From: Gp7-AA10 sp035636095
Lineage (GTDB): Bacteria; Acidobacteriota; Thermoanaerobaculia; Gp7-AA8
Assembly (NCBI GenBank): GCA_035636095.1
Contig: DASPZU010000018.1
Coordinates: 1-21,331 of the forward strand
Length of the DNA stretch: 21,331 nucleotides
Direction of reading: 5' to 3'
A model generated the notes under the pieces. It saw nothing but the letters and a program-made list of their open reading frames with translations. It was not told where the DNA came from and did not search any database. Numbering within the stretch: position 1 is the first letter of the stretch; each line of letters opens with the position of its first letter. Both the position numbers and the translations under genes were made by a program. Positions 14,650-21,331 of the stretch are shown here, piece by piece.

Positions 14650-15420
14650 CTACACCGAGCGCATCGCCAGCTTGAGGATCTCGCGATGCGTGAAGAAGTT
14701 CACGGCCGGATCATCGAGATGAAATGTGTACGTAAATTTATCGTCACTATCTGCGATGAAAGTGAACTTGAAGTAGCGGCTCTCGTTGCCGTCCCCGAAT
14801 TCCTTGATGCTCGATGAATATCCGTCATCCGGCTCGACCTTCAGCACGCGATACAGCCGGTGCGCGCTGATGGGAAGATCTTCGGGCGGATAGTGAATGA
14901 ACTGGATGGCGTAGATCGATTTCGGATCGACTTGCCGTTCGGGATACGACTCCGGCATCCCCTCGGTCGAGGCGCCGGTGAACCACGTTTCCTCCTCTTT
15001 GAACAGCACCAGGTTCGCGGAGTTCTCGGTCATGGGGAGAACGGCGCGATCGAGATGGATGTGCTGCTCGGGATCGGCGGCATCGCGAAGCGCCGACAGC
15101 AGATCGATGAGGTACTGAATCCCCTCGCGAGTCCCGGTCAGCGCGACTTCGTCGTCTTCGTCGGAGATCCAGACGTCCAGCCAGGCATTCTTCGGCAGCT
15201 TGACGCGGCTCTCCAGCGTATCGAACGTGATGGGAGCGAAGCCGAGCCGCGTGGCGGCGACTTTGAGGAAGTCGTTGCAGTGCGGATCTTCGACCAGGTG
15301 CTGCCGCGCATACTCGATGGCGGCTTCGTACGCGCGTTTGCGCCCGAAATCGTGGGTCAGATCGAACGGTCGGATGATCTGATCGAGGAGCTGCGCGTAG
15401 CGTTCGGCCGGTTTGGACAT
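14650..15420 (-). CDS. Unrecognised 256-aa acidic protein
   Basis: I do not recognise a family. The protein looks cytosolic, with no signal peptide or membrane span, and is rich in Asp and Glu. It begins MSKPAERYAQLLDQIIRPFDLTHDFG and contains AIEYARQHLVEDPHC, DVWISDEDDEVALTGTREG, KEEETWFTGAST and FTFIADSDDKFTYTFHLD. It ends LKLAMRSV inside the second copy of the 27-bp repeat. The frame has normal codon use and no competing gene. Upstream on the minus strand is TATGAT (15456-15461), a possible -10 with no good -35. It is convergent with mscL. Confidence 0.8.
   Translation of the reverse strand: MSKPAERYAQLLDQIIRPFDLTHDFGRKRAYEAAIEYARQHLVEDPHCNDFLKVAATRLGFAPITFDTLESRVKLPKNAWLDVWISDEDDEVALTGTREGIQYLIDLLSALRDAADPEQHIHLDRAVLPMTENSANLVLFKEEETWFTGASTEGMPESYPERQVDPKSIYAIQFIHYPPEDLPISAHRLYRVLKVEPDDGYSSSIKEFGDGNESRYFKFTFIADSDDKFTYTFHLDDPAVNFFTHREILKLAMRSV
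14653..14679. repeat. 27-bp direct repeat, copy B, covering the 3' end of the 256-aa gene
   Basis: Identical to 14533-14559. Here the minus strand encodes the C-terminal ILKLAMRSV, with the gene's stop codon just outside the repeat. The one-base difference immediately before the repeat (A here, G in copy A) decides whether the minus frame stops. Confidence 0.95.
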
Positions 15421-15482
15421 GGTCTCGACGATCAGAACAAGATCGTTACGACACTATCATATTCCTCTGCCCCGCCCGCCCG

Positions 15483-15544
15483 GTTGGGACGTAAGGATGT
15501 TGGGATGTGAACGGTTTGGATTTCCAACATCCCAACGTCCCAAC
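15483..15544. repeat. Octad repeat island with 21-base inverted arms
   Basis: The left arm GTTGGGACGTAAGGATGTTG... (15483-15503) is built from 8-base units of the form GTTGGGAC/GTTGGGAT. The right arm (15524-15544) is its reverse complement at 19 of 21 positions. It sits between the 3' end of the HtrA-like gene and the 5' end of the 256-aa gene. The unit differs from the GTCCTGA islands but the architecture is the same. Confidence 0.85.
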
Positions 15545-15547
15545 TCA

Positions 15548-16495
15548 TCAATCGCCGGGTGCGCGCGCCGGGACGATCGTCACCTCGAACTTTTCGGTGA
15601 GACGCATGGCCGTCACCGGCGCCGGCACGCCGAGCTGCTCCTCGGTCAGCAGGCGATGCAGATCGTCGACGCTGCCGATCGATTTGTCACCGTACGCGAT
15701 GATGATGTCGCCTTCGCGCAAACCGGCGCGATCGGCCGGACTCCCCTTCTCGACCGACATCACCAGCACTCCCGACTGGAGCGGAAGATCGTAGTAACGG
15801 ATGACGCGCCGATGCAGCGCCACCGTTTGTCCGGCCACGCCGATGTAACCACGGGTGATGCTGCCGTCGCGAATCAACCGCCCTGCTACAAACTTCGCGG
15901 TGTTGATGCCGATCGCGAAGCAAATCCCCTGCGCCGGCAGAATGACGGCAGTGTTGACGCCGATCACGTTACCCCGCGAATCGACCAGCGGACCTCCCGA
16001 GTTGCCGGGATTGAGCGCGGCGTCGGTTTGAATGACGTTGTCGATCAGCCGCCCGCTCTTCGCGCGCATCGTACGACCGAGCGCGCTGACAACGCCGGCC
16101 GTGACGGTGCACTGGAATCCGTAGGGATTGCCGACCGCCACCACGACCTGCCCGGGCCGGATCGCGCTGGAATCGCCGAACGCACCCGCGGTCTGATTCG
16201 GAGCCGAGATCCGCACGACAGCGAGATCGGTGTGCGGATCGTCGCCCACCACCGTGGCGGTGTAGCGGGAGCCATCGAGCAGCGTGACGTCGACTTGTGA
16301 CGCATCGCTGACGACATGGCTGTTGGTGAGAATGAATCCGTCCGGCGTGAAGAAGAATCCCGATCCACCGCCGCGAACCTCACCGCGTTTGCGCTGCTGT
16401 CGGATCTCGACATTGACTACTGAGGGAGTGATCCGGGCCGCGGCGGTGCTGACGGCGTGGGAGTAGGCGTCCAGAAGTTCAAGATCTGAGTCCAT
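15548..16495 (-). CDS. HtrA/DegP-like trypsin-fold serine protease with PDZ domain, no signal peptide
   Basis: A 315-aa S1C protease. The catalytic triad is visible: His60 in LTNSHVVS, Asp90 in DDPHTDLAVV and Ser166 in LNPGNSGGPLVD. One PDZ domain covers roughly 220-310 (GVLVMSVEKGSPADRAGLREGDIIIAYGD). The N-terminus (MDSDLELLDAYSHAV) has no signal peptide or membrane anchor, unlike periplasmic DegP/DegS, so a cytoplasmic location is inferred. A TTG three codons upstream (16504) is an alternative start; it adds only MSA and does not change this. It is the last gene of the run with the TPR, glycosyltransferase and ferritin-like genes, 33 bases below the ferritin stop. A palindromic repeat follows directly. 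Confidence 0.92.
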   Translation of the reverse strand: MDSDLELLDAYSHAVSTAAARITPSVVNVEIRQQRKRGEVRGGGSGFFFTPDGFILTNSHVVSDASQVDVTLLDGSRYTATVVGDDPHTDLAVVRISAPNQTAGAFGDSSAIRPGQVVVAVGNPYGFQCTVTAGVVSALGRTMRAKSGRLIDNVIQTDAALNPGNSGGPLVDSRGNVIGVNTAVILPAQGICFAIGINTAKFVAGRLIRDGSITRGYIGVAGQTVALHRRVIRYYDLPLQSGVLVMSVEKGSPADRAGLREGDIIIAYGDKSIGSVDDLHRLLTEEQLGVPAPVTAMRLTEKFEVTIVPARAPGD

Positions 16496-16528
16496 TGCGC
16501 TCAATACAACAAGCGCCTATTCCCGAAA

Positions 16529-17098
16529 TCATCCCGTCTTGCGTTCGCGTGTCTTCCAGTCCTTCTCGATGTCCGCGAGGAAGCTCGCCAGATCGTCGGC
16601 GTGCTCCTCCTCCACCGCCAGAATCGACTCGAGCATGCGGCGCGTGGTGATGTCCTTTTCGGCGATGTAATGGATCATCTCGGTATAGGAATCGATCGCG
16701 ACGCGTTCGGCGACCAGATCCTCCTTGATCATGTCGACGAGGGTGGTGCCTTCGACGTACTCCGAATGCGATCGCGTCAGAAGGCCCTCGGGACTGAAAT
16801 TCGGCGCGCCGCCGAGTTGAATGATGCGCGCCGCGATCTGATCGGCGTGTCCCTGCTCGTCATTCGCATGCTGCAGGAACTCCTGCGCGATGGGATCGGA
16901 GTGGATCCCCTGCGCCATGAAGTAATGCCGCTTGTAGCGCAGAACGCAGACGATCTCCGTCGCCAGCGCCTCATTGAGAAGCCGAATCACCGTCTCCCGA
17001 TCGGCCTGATACCCCTCGGTGACGGCTCCTTCTTCGATGTGCTTGCGCGCGCGGCTCCGGATCTCCTTGATGTCGGTGAGAAAAGGTTTGCTAGCCAT
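16529..17098 (-). CDS. Ferritin-like di-iron protein, bacterioferritin-related
   Basis: Four-helix ferritin-like protein of 189 aa. Expected di-iron ligands are in place: Glu48 (NEALATEIV), Glu81 and His84 (NDEQGHADQI), Glu131 (LVAERVAIDSY), and Glu163 with His166 (VEEEHADDLASFL). The two ExxH motifs fit a bacterioferritin-type site for iron oxidation or storage. It lacks an obvious haem Met at the usual place by eye. The extra N-terminal 35 residues (FLTDIKEIRSRARKHIEEGA) are charged and helical. There are 13 bases between it and the glycosyltransferase stop, so co-transcription is likely. It may work with neighbours in envelope or oxidative stress, but that is only inferred from position. 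Confidence 0.88.
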   Translation of the reverse strand: MASKPFLTDIKEIRSRARKHIEEGAVTEGYQADRETVIRLLNEALATEIVCVLRYKRHYFMAQGIHSDPIAQEFLQHANDEQGHADQIAARIIQLGGAPNFSPEGLLTRSHSEYVEGTTLVDMIKEDLVAERVAIDSYTEMIHYIAEKDITTRRMLESILAVEEEHADDLASFLADIEKDWKTRERKTG

Positions 17099-17111
17099 GC
17101 GCGCCCTTATA

Positions 17112-18242
17112 TCACCGCTCGCTGCCGAACGGTGTCGGCTCGCGATCGTAGACGCGGCCGCGCCATCGGACCTGTCTTCGCACGCCGGTAAACCAGATCG
17201 AACGCAGAAAAATGTAAAACCAGAAGCTCACCATGAGCGGATGCAGAAAAATCGCGTTGAGCAGCGGATAGCGGATCGAACGGAAGATCGCGATGCGCGT
17301 GATGCTGATCAGAATCACGGTCGCGATCGCAACCCAATCGCGAGCGAACGCGAGAACGTAGGGAAGAAGGTGCAGGATGACAATGAGCACGAGCAGCAGC
17401 ATGCCGCCGGCGAAGTTGCGGCCGACCGCGAAGAACGCGTTCTTCGTGAACCCGTCGACGATCGCGCGTGCGCTGTCGTACATCCGTACCGTCAGCAGAT
17501 CGTCGGCTCGAACCGCGCGCGTTGCGTAGCCATGTTTCCGCGCCAGGCGCGCCAGGCCGACATCATCGACAACCGCATCTTTCAACCGAGCGAAACCGCC
17601 GACGGCACCGAGGATCTCTTTACGAATCAGATTACCTGCGCCGCCCCCGATGGCGACTCCCAATCGCTTCGATCGGTTGGAATACCAGACCGGCATGCCC
17701 GAAAAGACGAAGAACCCGAGCATCGGCATCGCAACCTGTTCTGCGAATGTCGGCATCTCGAAATGCGGCAGAAGCGCGATCAGCCCTGATTCGCTACCCT
17801 CGAGATATGCAACAGCAGCCCGAATCGCGGGCGGTGCATAGATCAGATCGGCGTCTACAATCAGTAGAAGGTCGCCGCGCGCGCGCTCGGCTCCCTGTTG
17901 CAAGGCCCACGTTTTGCCGAGCCACCCTGCCGGCGTTTCCATGCCATCGATGACTCTCAGACGCCGATCGACGATGCTGCGAGCGATTTCGCCGGTGCCG
18001 TCGGTCGAGCGATCGTTGACCACGATGACCTCGAAGTTGTCATAGTCCTGGGCCAGAAACGCGCGCACGCTACGTTCGATGACGTGTGCCTCGTTGCGCG
18101 CGGGAATCACGATCGAGACCAGCGGCATGACGCGCGGTCGCGCGTCAGCGGTCAGTCGCGGAGTGAGGCGAAGGTTGACCAGGGTTTGGACGAACGCCAG
18201 CAGCCAGACCACCAGCGCAAAGACTGCGAGTGCGTGTAGCAA
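17112..18242 (-). CDS. Membrane-anchored family-2 glycosyltransferase, HpnB/CrtQ-like
   Basis: A 376-aa glycosyltransferase. An N-terminal membrane helix (HALAVFALVVWLLAFVQTLVNL) precedes the GT-A domain: VSIVIPARNEAHVIERSV, VIVVNDRSTDGT (74-83), GWLGKTWALQQG (106-117), which is typical of the HpnB/CrtQ group, and the DAD metal motif at 130-132. A conserved DDVGLARLARKHGY follows. The C-terminal part has several hydrophobic segments (about 275-345). The likely product is a glycosylated lipid or polyisoprenoid, but the acceptor is unknown. The start is TTG at 18242; the next ATG would remove the membrane helix. It lies 9 bases after the TPR gene. Confidence 0.9.
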   Translation of the reverse strand: MLHALAVFALVVWLLAFVQTLVNLRLTPRLTADARPRVMPLVSIVIPARNEAHVIERSVRAFLAQDYDNFEVIVVNDRSTDGTGEIARSIVDRRLRVIDGMETPAGWLGKTWALQQGAERARGDLLLIVDADLIYAPPAIRAAVAYLEGSESGLIALLPHFEMPTFAEQVAMPMLGFFVFSGMPVWYSNRSKRLGVAIGGGAGNLIRKEILGAVGGFARLKDAVVDDVGLARLARKHGYATRAVRADDLLTVRMYDSARAIVDGFTKNAFFAVGRNFAGGMLLLVLIVILHLLPYVLAFARDWVAIATVILISITRIAIFRSIRYPLLNAIFLHPLMVSFWFYIFLRSIWFTGVRRQVRWRGRVYDREPTPFGSER

Positions 18243-18251
18243 CTGGGCGCG

Positions 18252-18971
18252 CTATGCCGGACCGATTCGCCGCTGCGCCTCGACCGCGTAGGGCGAGTCG
18301 GGGAATTCGGTCGTGATGCGGCGATACGCTTCCTTCGATTTCTGAACGTTCCCTTGTGTGGTGTAGGCGTGGGCCATCAGGACCAGCAGTGAATCGCCGG
18401 GCAGGATCGGATCGGTCTTGTTGACCTCGGTCTGCAGCTCGTTCGCGACCTGCGCCGCTTCCCCGTTCTCGATTCGAAGCTGATAGAGGCTGAACCGTGC
18501 TGAGCCGACCAACACGTGTTTCGGATGCTCGCTGATGAAGCCATTCAGAAGCTTCCGCGCTTCGGCGATGTCGCCGCGTCCCGCGTCGAGGCGTGCCAGA
18601 TAGAGATTCCCGACATCGGCGGCATCCGTTCCGCCGTACTTTGCTTCCAGATCTTTGAATTGCTTTTCGGCGGCGGTGTTGCGCTCCGCTTCGGTTTTGT
18701 ACTTGGCGCCCGGCGCCGCCTGCTGCTGCGTTCCGGCAGCTGGAAGAAGCGGAGACTCGATGGTGTCGATGGCGACTGCCAGCGCGTCCTGGGCCTTTTG
18801 CTCGCGCGTGCTTCGGTAGAAGAAGATGCCCCAGACGATGAGTATGGTCGCCGCGACGGCAAGCGTCACCATGAGGAGAAATCGCTGATTCTCTCGGGCT
18901 CGGCTCGACAGGGTGCCGATTTCGTCGACAAACCTGTCGTGTTTCAGTTCTCTGCGATGTTCGCGACGCAT
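18252..18971 (-). CDS. Membrane-anchored tetratricopeptide-repeat protein
   Basis: A 239-aa protein with a charged cytoplasmic N-terminus (MRREHRRELKHDRF), one membrane helix at about 31-52 (FLLMVTLAVAATILIVWGIFF) and an extracytoplasmic part. The latter has helical TPR-like segments (GNLYLARLDAGRGDIAEARKL, LVLMAHAYTTQGNVQKSKEAY) ending EFPDSPYAVEAQRRIGPA. The layout resembles YfgM-type chaperone partners, which hold client proteins near the Sec translocon. That role is inferred from architecture only. GGAGG lies upstream of the ATG at 18971. It is the first gene of the run with the glycosyltransferase, ferritin-like and HtrA-like genes. Confidence 0.85.
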   Translation of the reverse strand: MRREHRRELKHDRFVDEIGTLSSRARENQRFLLMVTLAVAATILIVWGIFFYRSTREQKAQDALAVAIDTIESPLLPAAGTQQQAAPGAKYKTEAERNTAAEKQFKDLEAKYGGTDAADVGNLYLARLDAGRGDIAEARKLLNGFISEHPKHVLVGSARFSLYQLRIENGEAAQVANELQTEVNKTDPILPGDSLLVLMAHAYTTQGNVQKSKEAYRRITTEFPDSPYAVEAQRRIGPA

Positions 18972-19001
18972 GCTCGAAGGACCTCCGGGTGAGGGTGCGA
19001 G

Positions 19002-19030
19002 ACTCTAACTTAGGCATTAGGAACGGTCAA
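19002..19030 (-). promoter_or_regulatory. Predicted sigma-70-type promoter of the TPR-glycosyltransferase operon
   Basis: On the minus strand TTGACC (19030-19025) and TAGAGT (19007-19002) are 17 bases apart, 5 of 6 and 4 of 6 matches to consensus. They point to a start about 24 bases before the ATG at 18971. The divergent side has a perfect TTGACA at 19086-19091 for the deacetylase, but no convincing -10. Confidence 0.5.
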
Positions 19031-19131
19031 TCCGTCACATCGATTCCTCGGTGGAACTGCTAACATTCACCCCACTGACGAGGCATTGACATTGCACCGC
19101 GTCGGGCGGGCTGAGCACGGCGGGGACAACC

Positions 19132-20331
19132 ATGACATCGAAGGCGCTCCGGGCAATGATGGCGGCGTCGGTTCTGACGACGGCGGCGTTGTTCGCGAAG
19201 CCTTTTCCCGAGCTCGATCCTTCCGGCGGCACAATCCTCTGCTATCACATCGTCGAGTATCCCGCCGATCCCCGCATGGAGATCAGCCGCGACGCCTTCC
19301 AGCAGCAGATGCGTTACCTCTCCACCACCGGCTACACGGTCGTTCCTCTCCGCGACATCTACGAATACGCCACCGGCAAGCGTTCCACCCTGCCCAAGAA
19401 CGCAATCGCAATCACGCTCGATGACGGCTGGCGCAGCGCGTACACGGAAGCGTTCCCCGAGCTCAAGAAACGGCATTTCCCGTTCACGCTCTTCATCTAT
19501 CCCAAGATCATCGGAATGACGCCTTATGCGCTGACCTGGAAACAGGTAAAAGAGATGGCCGAGGCCGGAGCCGATATCGAGAGTCACTCGCTGTCGCATC
19601 CCTTTCTGACCAAGCGGCGGCACGAGACGTTCGACGCCAAGCAGTACGCCGACTGGCTGCAGAAAGAGCTGGTCAACAGCCGCCGCATCCTCGAGAAAGA
19701 GACAGGGCATCCGGTGCGGTTTCTTGCCTATCCCTACGGGGATTACGACCACTATCTGACCGCCGACGTCGCCAAAGCCGGCTATGACGGGGCGCTGACG
19801 TGCGACTACGGCCGAGTGAGCCGCGGGACGAATCCTTATCGGTTCAAGCGCGTCGTCATCGAAAAACAGATGGACTTCGCCACATTTCGCTACTACCTCG
19901 GCGCCCGTCCGCTGCCGCTGCAGGAGATGACGCCGCTGCCGGGCCAGTTGCTCGATCCGGGGCAGATGACGATTGCCGCGCACATTCCCGATTATCAGCG
20001 TCTCGATCCGAAGTCGGTCGGCATGGCGCTCCTCTCCATGGCCGGAACGCTTCCCTACTCCTACGACGCGAAAAACGGCTGGATCTCGCTGATGGTCAAC
20101 GAAGGATTGCAGGGAACTTTGCAGCGCGCGCTAGTCTGGGCGACTGAGAAAAAATCGGGACGCCGCGTCGAAGCGACCTGGACATTCCGGCTGCCGGACG
20201 TCTTCGGCGATCCGGCTTTTTGTCCGGCCGTCGATCCGATCGTGATCGCACAACATCCTGCGCAGACCGGTGGTGCAGCGGGAGCGGCGAGCACTCCCCG
20301 CTCCGTCGCTGCACCTCGACTGCAAAATTAG
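19132..20331 (+). CDS. Secreted polysaccharide deacetylase, CE4/PgaB-like
   Basis: A 399-aa exported NodB-fold deacetylase. A signal peptide covers about 1-22 (MTSKALRAMMAASVLTTAAL). The catalytic domain starts ILCYHIVEYP (35-44) and has TLDDGW with Asp97/Asp98 (one base, one metal ligand) and the metal-binding SHSLSHP with His152 and His156. FLAYPYGDYD (197-206) completes the active site. The C-terminal third (about 260-380) is a beta-rich extension of unknown role. It likely removes N-acetyl groups from a poly-N-acetylglucosamine-type or other envelope polysaccharide. The order matches the PgaB deacetylase domain, but the hydrolase domain of PgaB is absent. It is convergent with the PepSY gene, with one base between the stops. 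Confidence 0.92.
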   Translation: MTSKALRAMMAASVLTTAALFAKPFPELDPSGGTILCYHIVEYPADPRMEISRDAFQQQMRYLSTTGYTVVPLRDIYEYATGKRSTLPKNAIAITLDDGWRSAYTEAFPELKKRHFPFTLFIYPKIIGMTPYALTWKQVKEMAEAGADIESHSLSHPFLTKRRHETFDAKQYADWLQKELVNSRRILEKETGHPVRFLAYPYGDYDHYLTADVAKAGYDGALTCDYGRVSRGTNPYRFKRVVIEKQMDFATFRYYLGARPLPLQEMTPLPGQLLDPGQMTIAAHIPDYQRLDPKSVGMALLSMAGTLPYSYDAKNGWISLMVNEGLQGTLQRALVWATEKKSGRRVEATWTFRLPDVFGDPAFCPAVDPIVIAQHPAQTGGAAGAASTPRSVAAPRLQN

Positions 20332-20332
20332 C

Positions 20333-20686
20333 CTACCGATGCTTGGTCGGTGACTTTTCCGTCGCTTCCTTCTTTTTCTCGGCAGCTTCCTTCGCCGGCG
20401 TTTCGTGGTGGACATCGACGACCTCGCCGCTGATGGCGTCGACGGCGACCTCGGTCACTCCTGTCTGCCCGCTCTTCTTGATGTCGAACGAGTAGATCAG
20501 CTTCCCGTTTTCGCGCTCGAGCTCGGCGCTGGAGATTTTTCCCGGCGCTTTCTTGAGCGCGATGCTGCGCGCCTTCTTCATCGAGATCTTGGCTTCCTTC
20601 TGCAACTGCGCCTGTGTCTCGCCGAGCACCGGAGACGCGCAGACAGCGATCAGGAGCGAAAACAGAACAACCTGAAATTTCTTCAT
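20333..20686 (-). CDS. Small secreted PepSY-domain protein
   Basis: A 117-aa protein with a clear signal peptide (MKKFQVVLFSLLIAVCASPVLG, about 1-22) and a single PepSY-like domain at about 30-95 (ISMKKARSIALKKAPGKIS, GKLIYSFDIKKSGQTGVTEV, AVDAISGEVVDVHHE). A Lys/Glu-rich tail ends the protein. PepSY domains are known as peptidase propeptide-like inhibitors or metal-related periplasmic modules; which applies is not visible. An AGAGG ribosome site precedes the ATG at 20686. Confidence 0.87.
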   Translation of the reverse strand: MKKFQVVLFSLLIAVCASPVLGETQAQLQKEAKISMKKARSIALKKAPGKISSAELERENGKLIYSFDIKKSGQTGVTEVAVDAISGEVVDVHHETPAKEAAEKKKEATEKSPTKHR

Positions 20687-20806
20687 CTCAGCCTCTTTCT
20701 ACTTCGGCAGTTTGATGGTTGGCTTCTCTGCTCGGGCCAAGTAAAGAATCGCCAGTTGCCGATGGTTGCCGCAAGATTCGCGCCTGTCGCGGTAGCGAGT
20801 TGATCG

Positions 20807-20824
20807 GTTCTCCGAACGGAGAAC
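20807..20824. repeat. Short perfect palindrome GTTCTCCG-AA-CGGAGAAC
   Basis: The two 8-base arms are perfect reverse complements around AA. It lies between the OmpA-like terminator and the PepSY gene. It could be an operator for the PepSY gene or a second hairpin of the termination region. Confidence 0.5.
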
Positions 20825-20832
20825 GGCCAACG

Positions 20833-20860
20833 AAAAAGGGCAGCCACGCGGGCTGCCCTT
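20833..20860 (-). terminator. Rho-independent terminator of the OmpA-like gene
   Basis: On the minus strand, AAGGGCAGCC, loop CGCGT, GGCTGCCCTT forms a perfect 10-bp stem. It runs directly into TTTTT and begins about 22 bases after the OmpA-like stop. Confidence 0.85.
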
Positions 20861-20882
20861 CCTCACTCCGAGTTGGAGCTGC

Positions 20883-21331
20883 TTACGGAAGCAGGAGACG
20901 GATCACGACCCGGCGGTTCTTGAGCCGCCCTTCGGCCGTGTTGTTGTCGCCGACCGGCTCGCGTGCGTCGCGACCTTCGATGGTGATGCGCGACGGATCG
21001 ATGCCGTGACGGCTGACCAGGTAATCCTTCACCGCTTGCGCGCGCCGCACATCGAGATCGGCGTTTGCTCCGGTGTTTTCACGATTGTCGGTGTAGCCGA
21101 TGACGATGGCCGTCGATGTCGGTTCCTGCTTCATGCGCAGGGCCACATCGTCGAGGATGGCTTTGGCGATGTTGGTGAGACGCGCCGAGCCGATCTCGAA
21201 GTGGATCTCGTCCGTACGAATCTCTGTCGGCACGCGCGGCGGCGTGACCGGCGGCGCCTCAGGCGGAGGAACCGGAGCCGGCGCCGGTGCCGGCGGCGGG
21301 GGTGGCGGCACGGGGGCGGGGGCGGGCGGGG
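20883..21331 (-). CDS. OmpA-family peptidoglycan-binding protein (N-terminus cut by window edge)
   Basis: Partial gene; about 149 codons are visible. The C-terminal OmpA-like domain is complete: IHFEIGSARLTNIAKAIL, the TAIVIGYTDN strand, NADLDVRRAQAVKDYLV carrying the peptidoglycan-binding Asp/Arg region, and GIDPSRITIEGRDAREPV, with NRRVVIRLLLP at the end. It anchors the outer membrane or a lipoprotein to the cell wall. Before it is a Pro/Ala-rich linker that continues to the window edge. A GTG at 21311 would begin translation within that linker, so it is not taken as the true start. An intrinsic terminator follows. Confidence 0.9.
   Translation of the reverse strand, partial: PPAPAPVPPPPPPAPAPAPVPPPEAPPVTPPRVPTEIRTDEIHFEIGSARLTNIAKAILDDVALRMKQEPTSTAIVIGYTDNRENTGANADLDVRRAQAVKDYLVSRHGIDPSRITIEGRDAREPVGDNNTAEGRLKNRRVVIRLLLP

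Overview
The window is GC-rich chromosomal DNA from a bacterium. The best guess is Acidobacteriota, for example the Vicinamibacteria/Thermoanaerobaculia side. This is inferred from an Oar-like TonB-dependent receptor with an N-terminal carboxypeptidase-regulatory domain, a receiver-like/Ser-Thr kinase fusion with a membrane anchor and Pro-rich tail, and the mix of housekeeping and envelope genes. Myxococcota or another deep Gram-negative lineage is not excluded. I see no rRNA, tRNA, CRISPR array, transposase or phage gene. Coding density is very high and no gene-free stretch exceeds 300 bases. Both window ends lie inside G/C low-complexity DNA coding proline-rich linkers, so the first and last genes are cut.

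Layout. (a) 1-2297, minus: a receiver-like domain fused to a Ser/Thr protein kinase with one membrane span and a Pro-rich tail, running off the left edge. (b) 2559-3989, plus: an atypical transcription terminator Rho, divergent from the kinase. (c) 4170-7439, plus: the Oar-like outer-membrane receptor. (d) A long minus-strand run, read right to left: 3-hydroxyacyl-CoA dehydrogenase, SAM methyltransferase, DusB, a 309-aa unknown protein, RimO and an STT3-like oligosaccharyltransferase. The STT3-like gene ends tail to tail with the receptor on one shared CTAG. (e) 14103-14555, plus: mscL with a C-terminal zinc-ribbon-like tail. (f) 14650-15420, minus: a 256-aa unknown protein. (g) A second minus-strand operon, 18971 to 15548: TPR membrane protein, family-2 glycosyltransferase, ferritin-like protein and an HtrA-like protease without a signal peptide. 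(h) 19132-20331, plus: a secreted polysaccharide deacetylase, tail to tail with (i) a small secreted PepSY protein, 20333-20686. (j) A partial OmpA-like peptidoglycan-binding protein at the right edge, with an intrinsic terminator.

Functionally, much of the window concerns the envelope (receptor, OST-like enzyme, glycosyltransferase, deacetylase, OmpA, MscL), together with RNA and ribosome modification (RimO, DusB) and transcription termination (Rho).

The least ordinary signals are: four intergenic palindromic islands built from short tandem units of 7-8 bases (three of them) or a CACCACAGAGG-type palindrome; a perfect 27-bp direct duplication flanking one of these palindromes, which places copies of both neighbouring 3' gene ends on each side of it; a Rho with an altered primary RNA-binding motif and an Arg/Gly-rich N-terminus; a receiver-like domain with Ser where the phospho-acceptor Asp should be; and an STT3-like enzyme with an altered WWDYG motif. 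I do not see a clearly self-contained new defence or mobile system.
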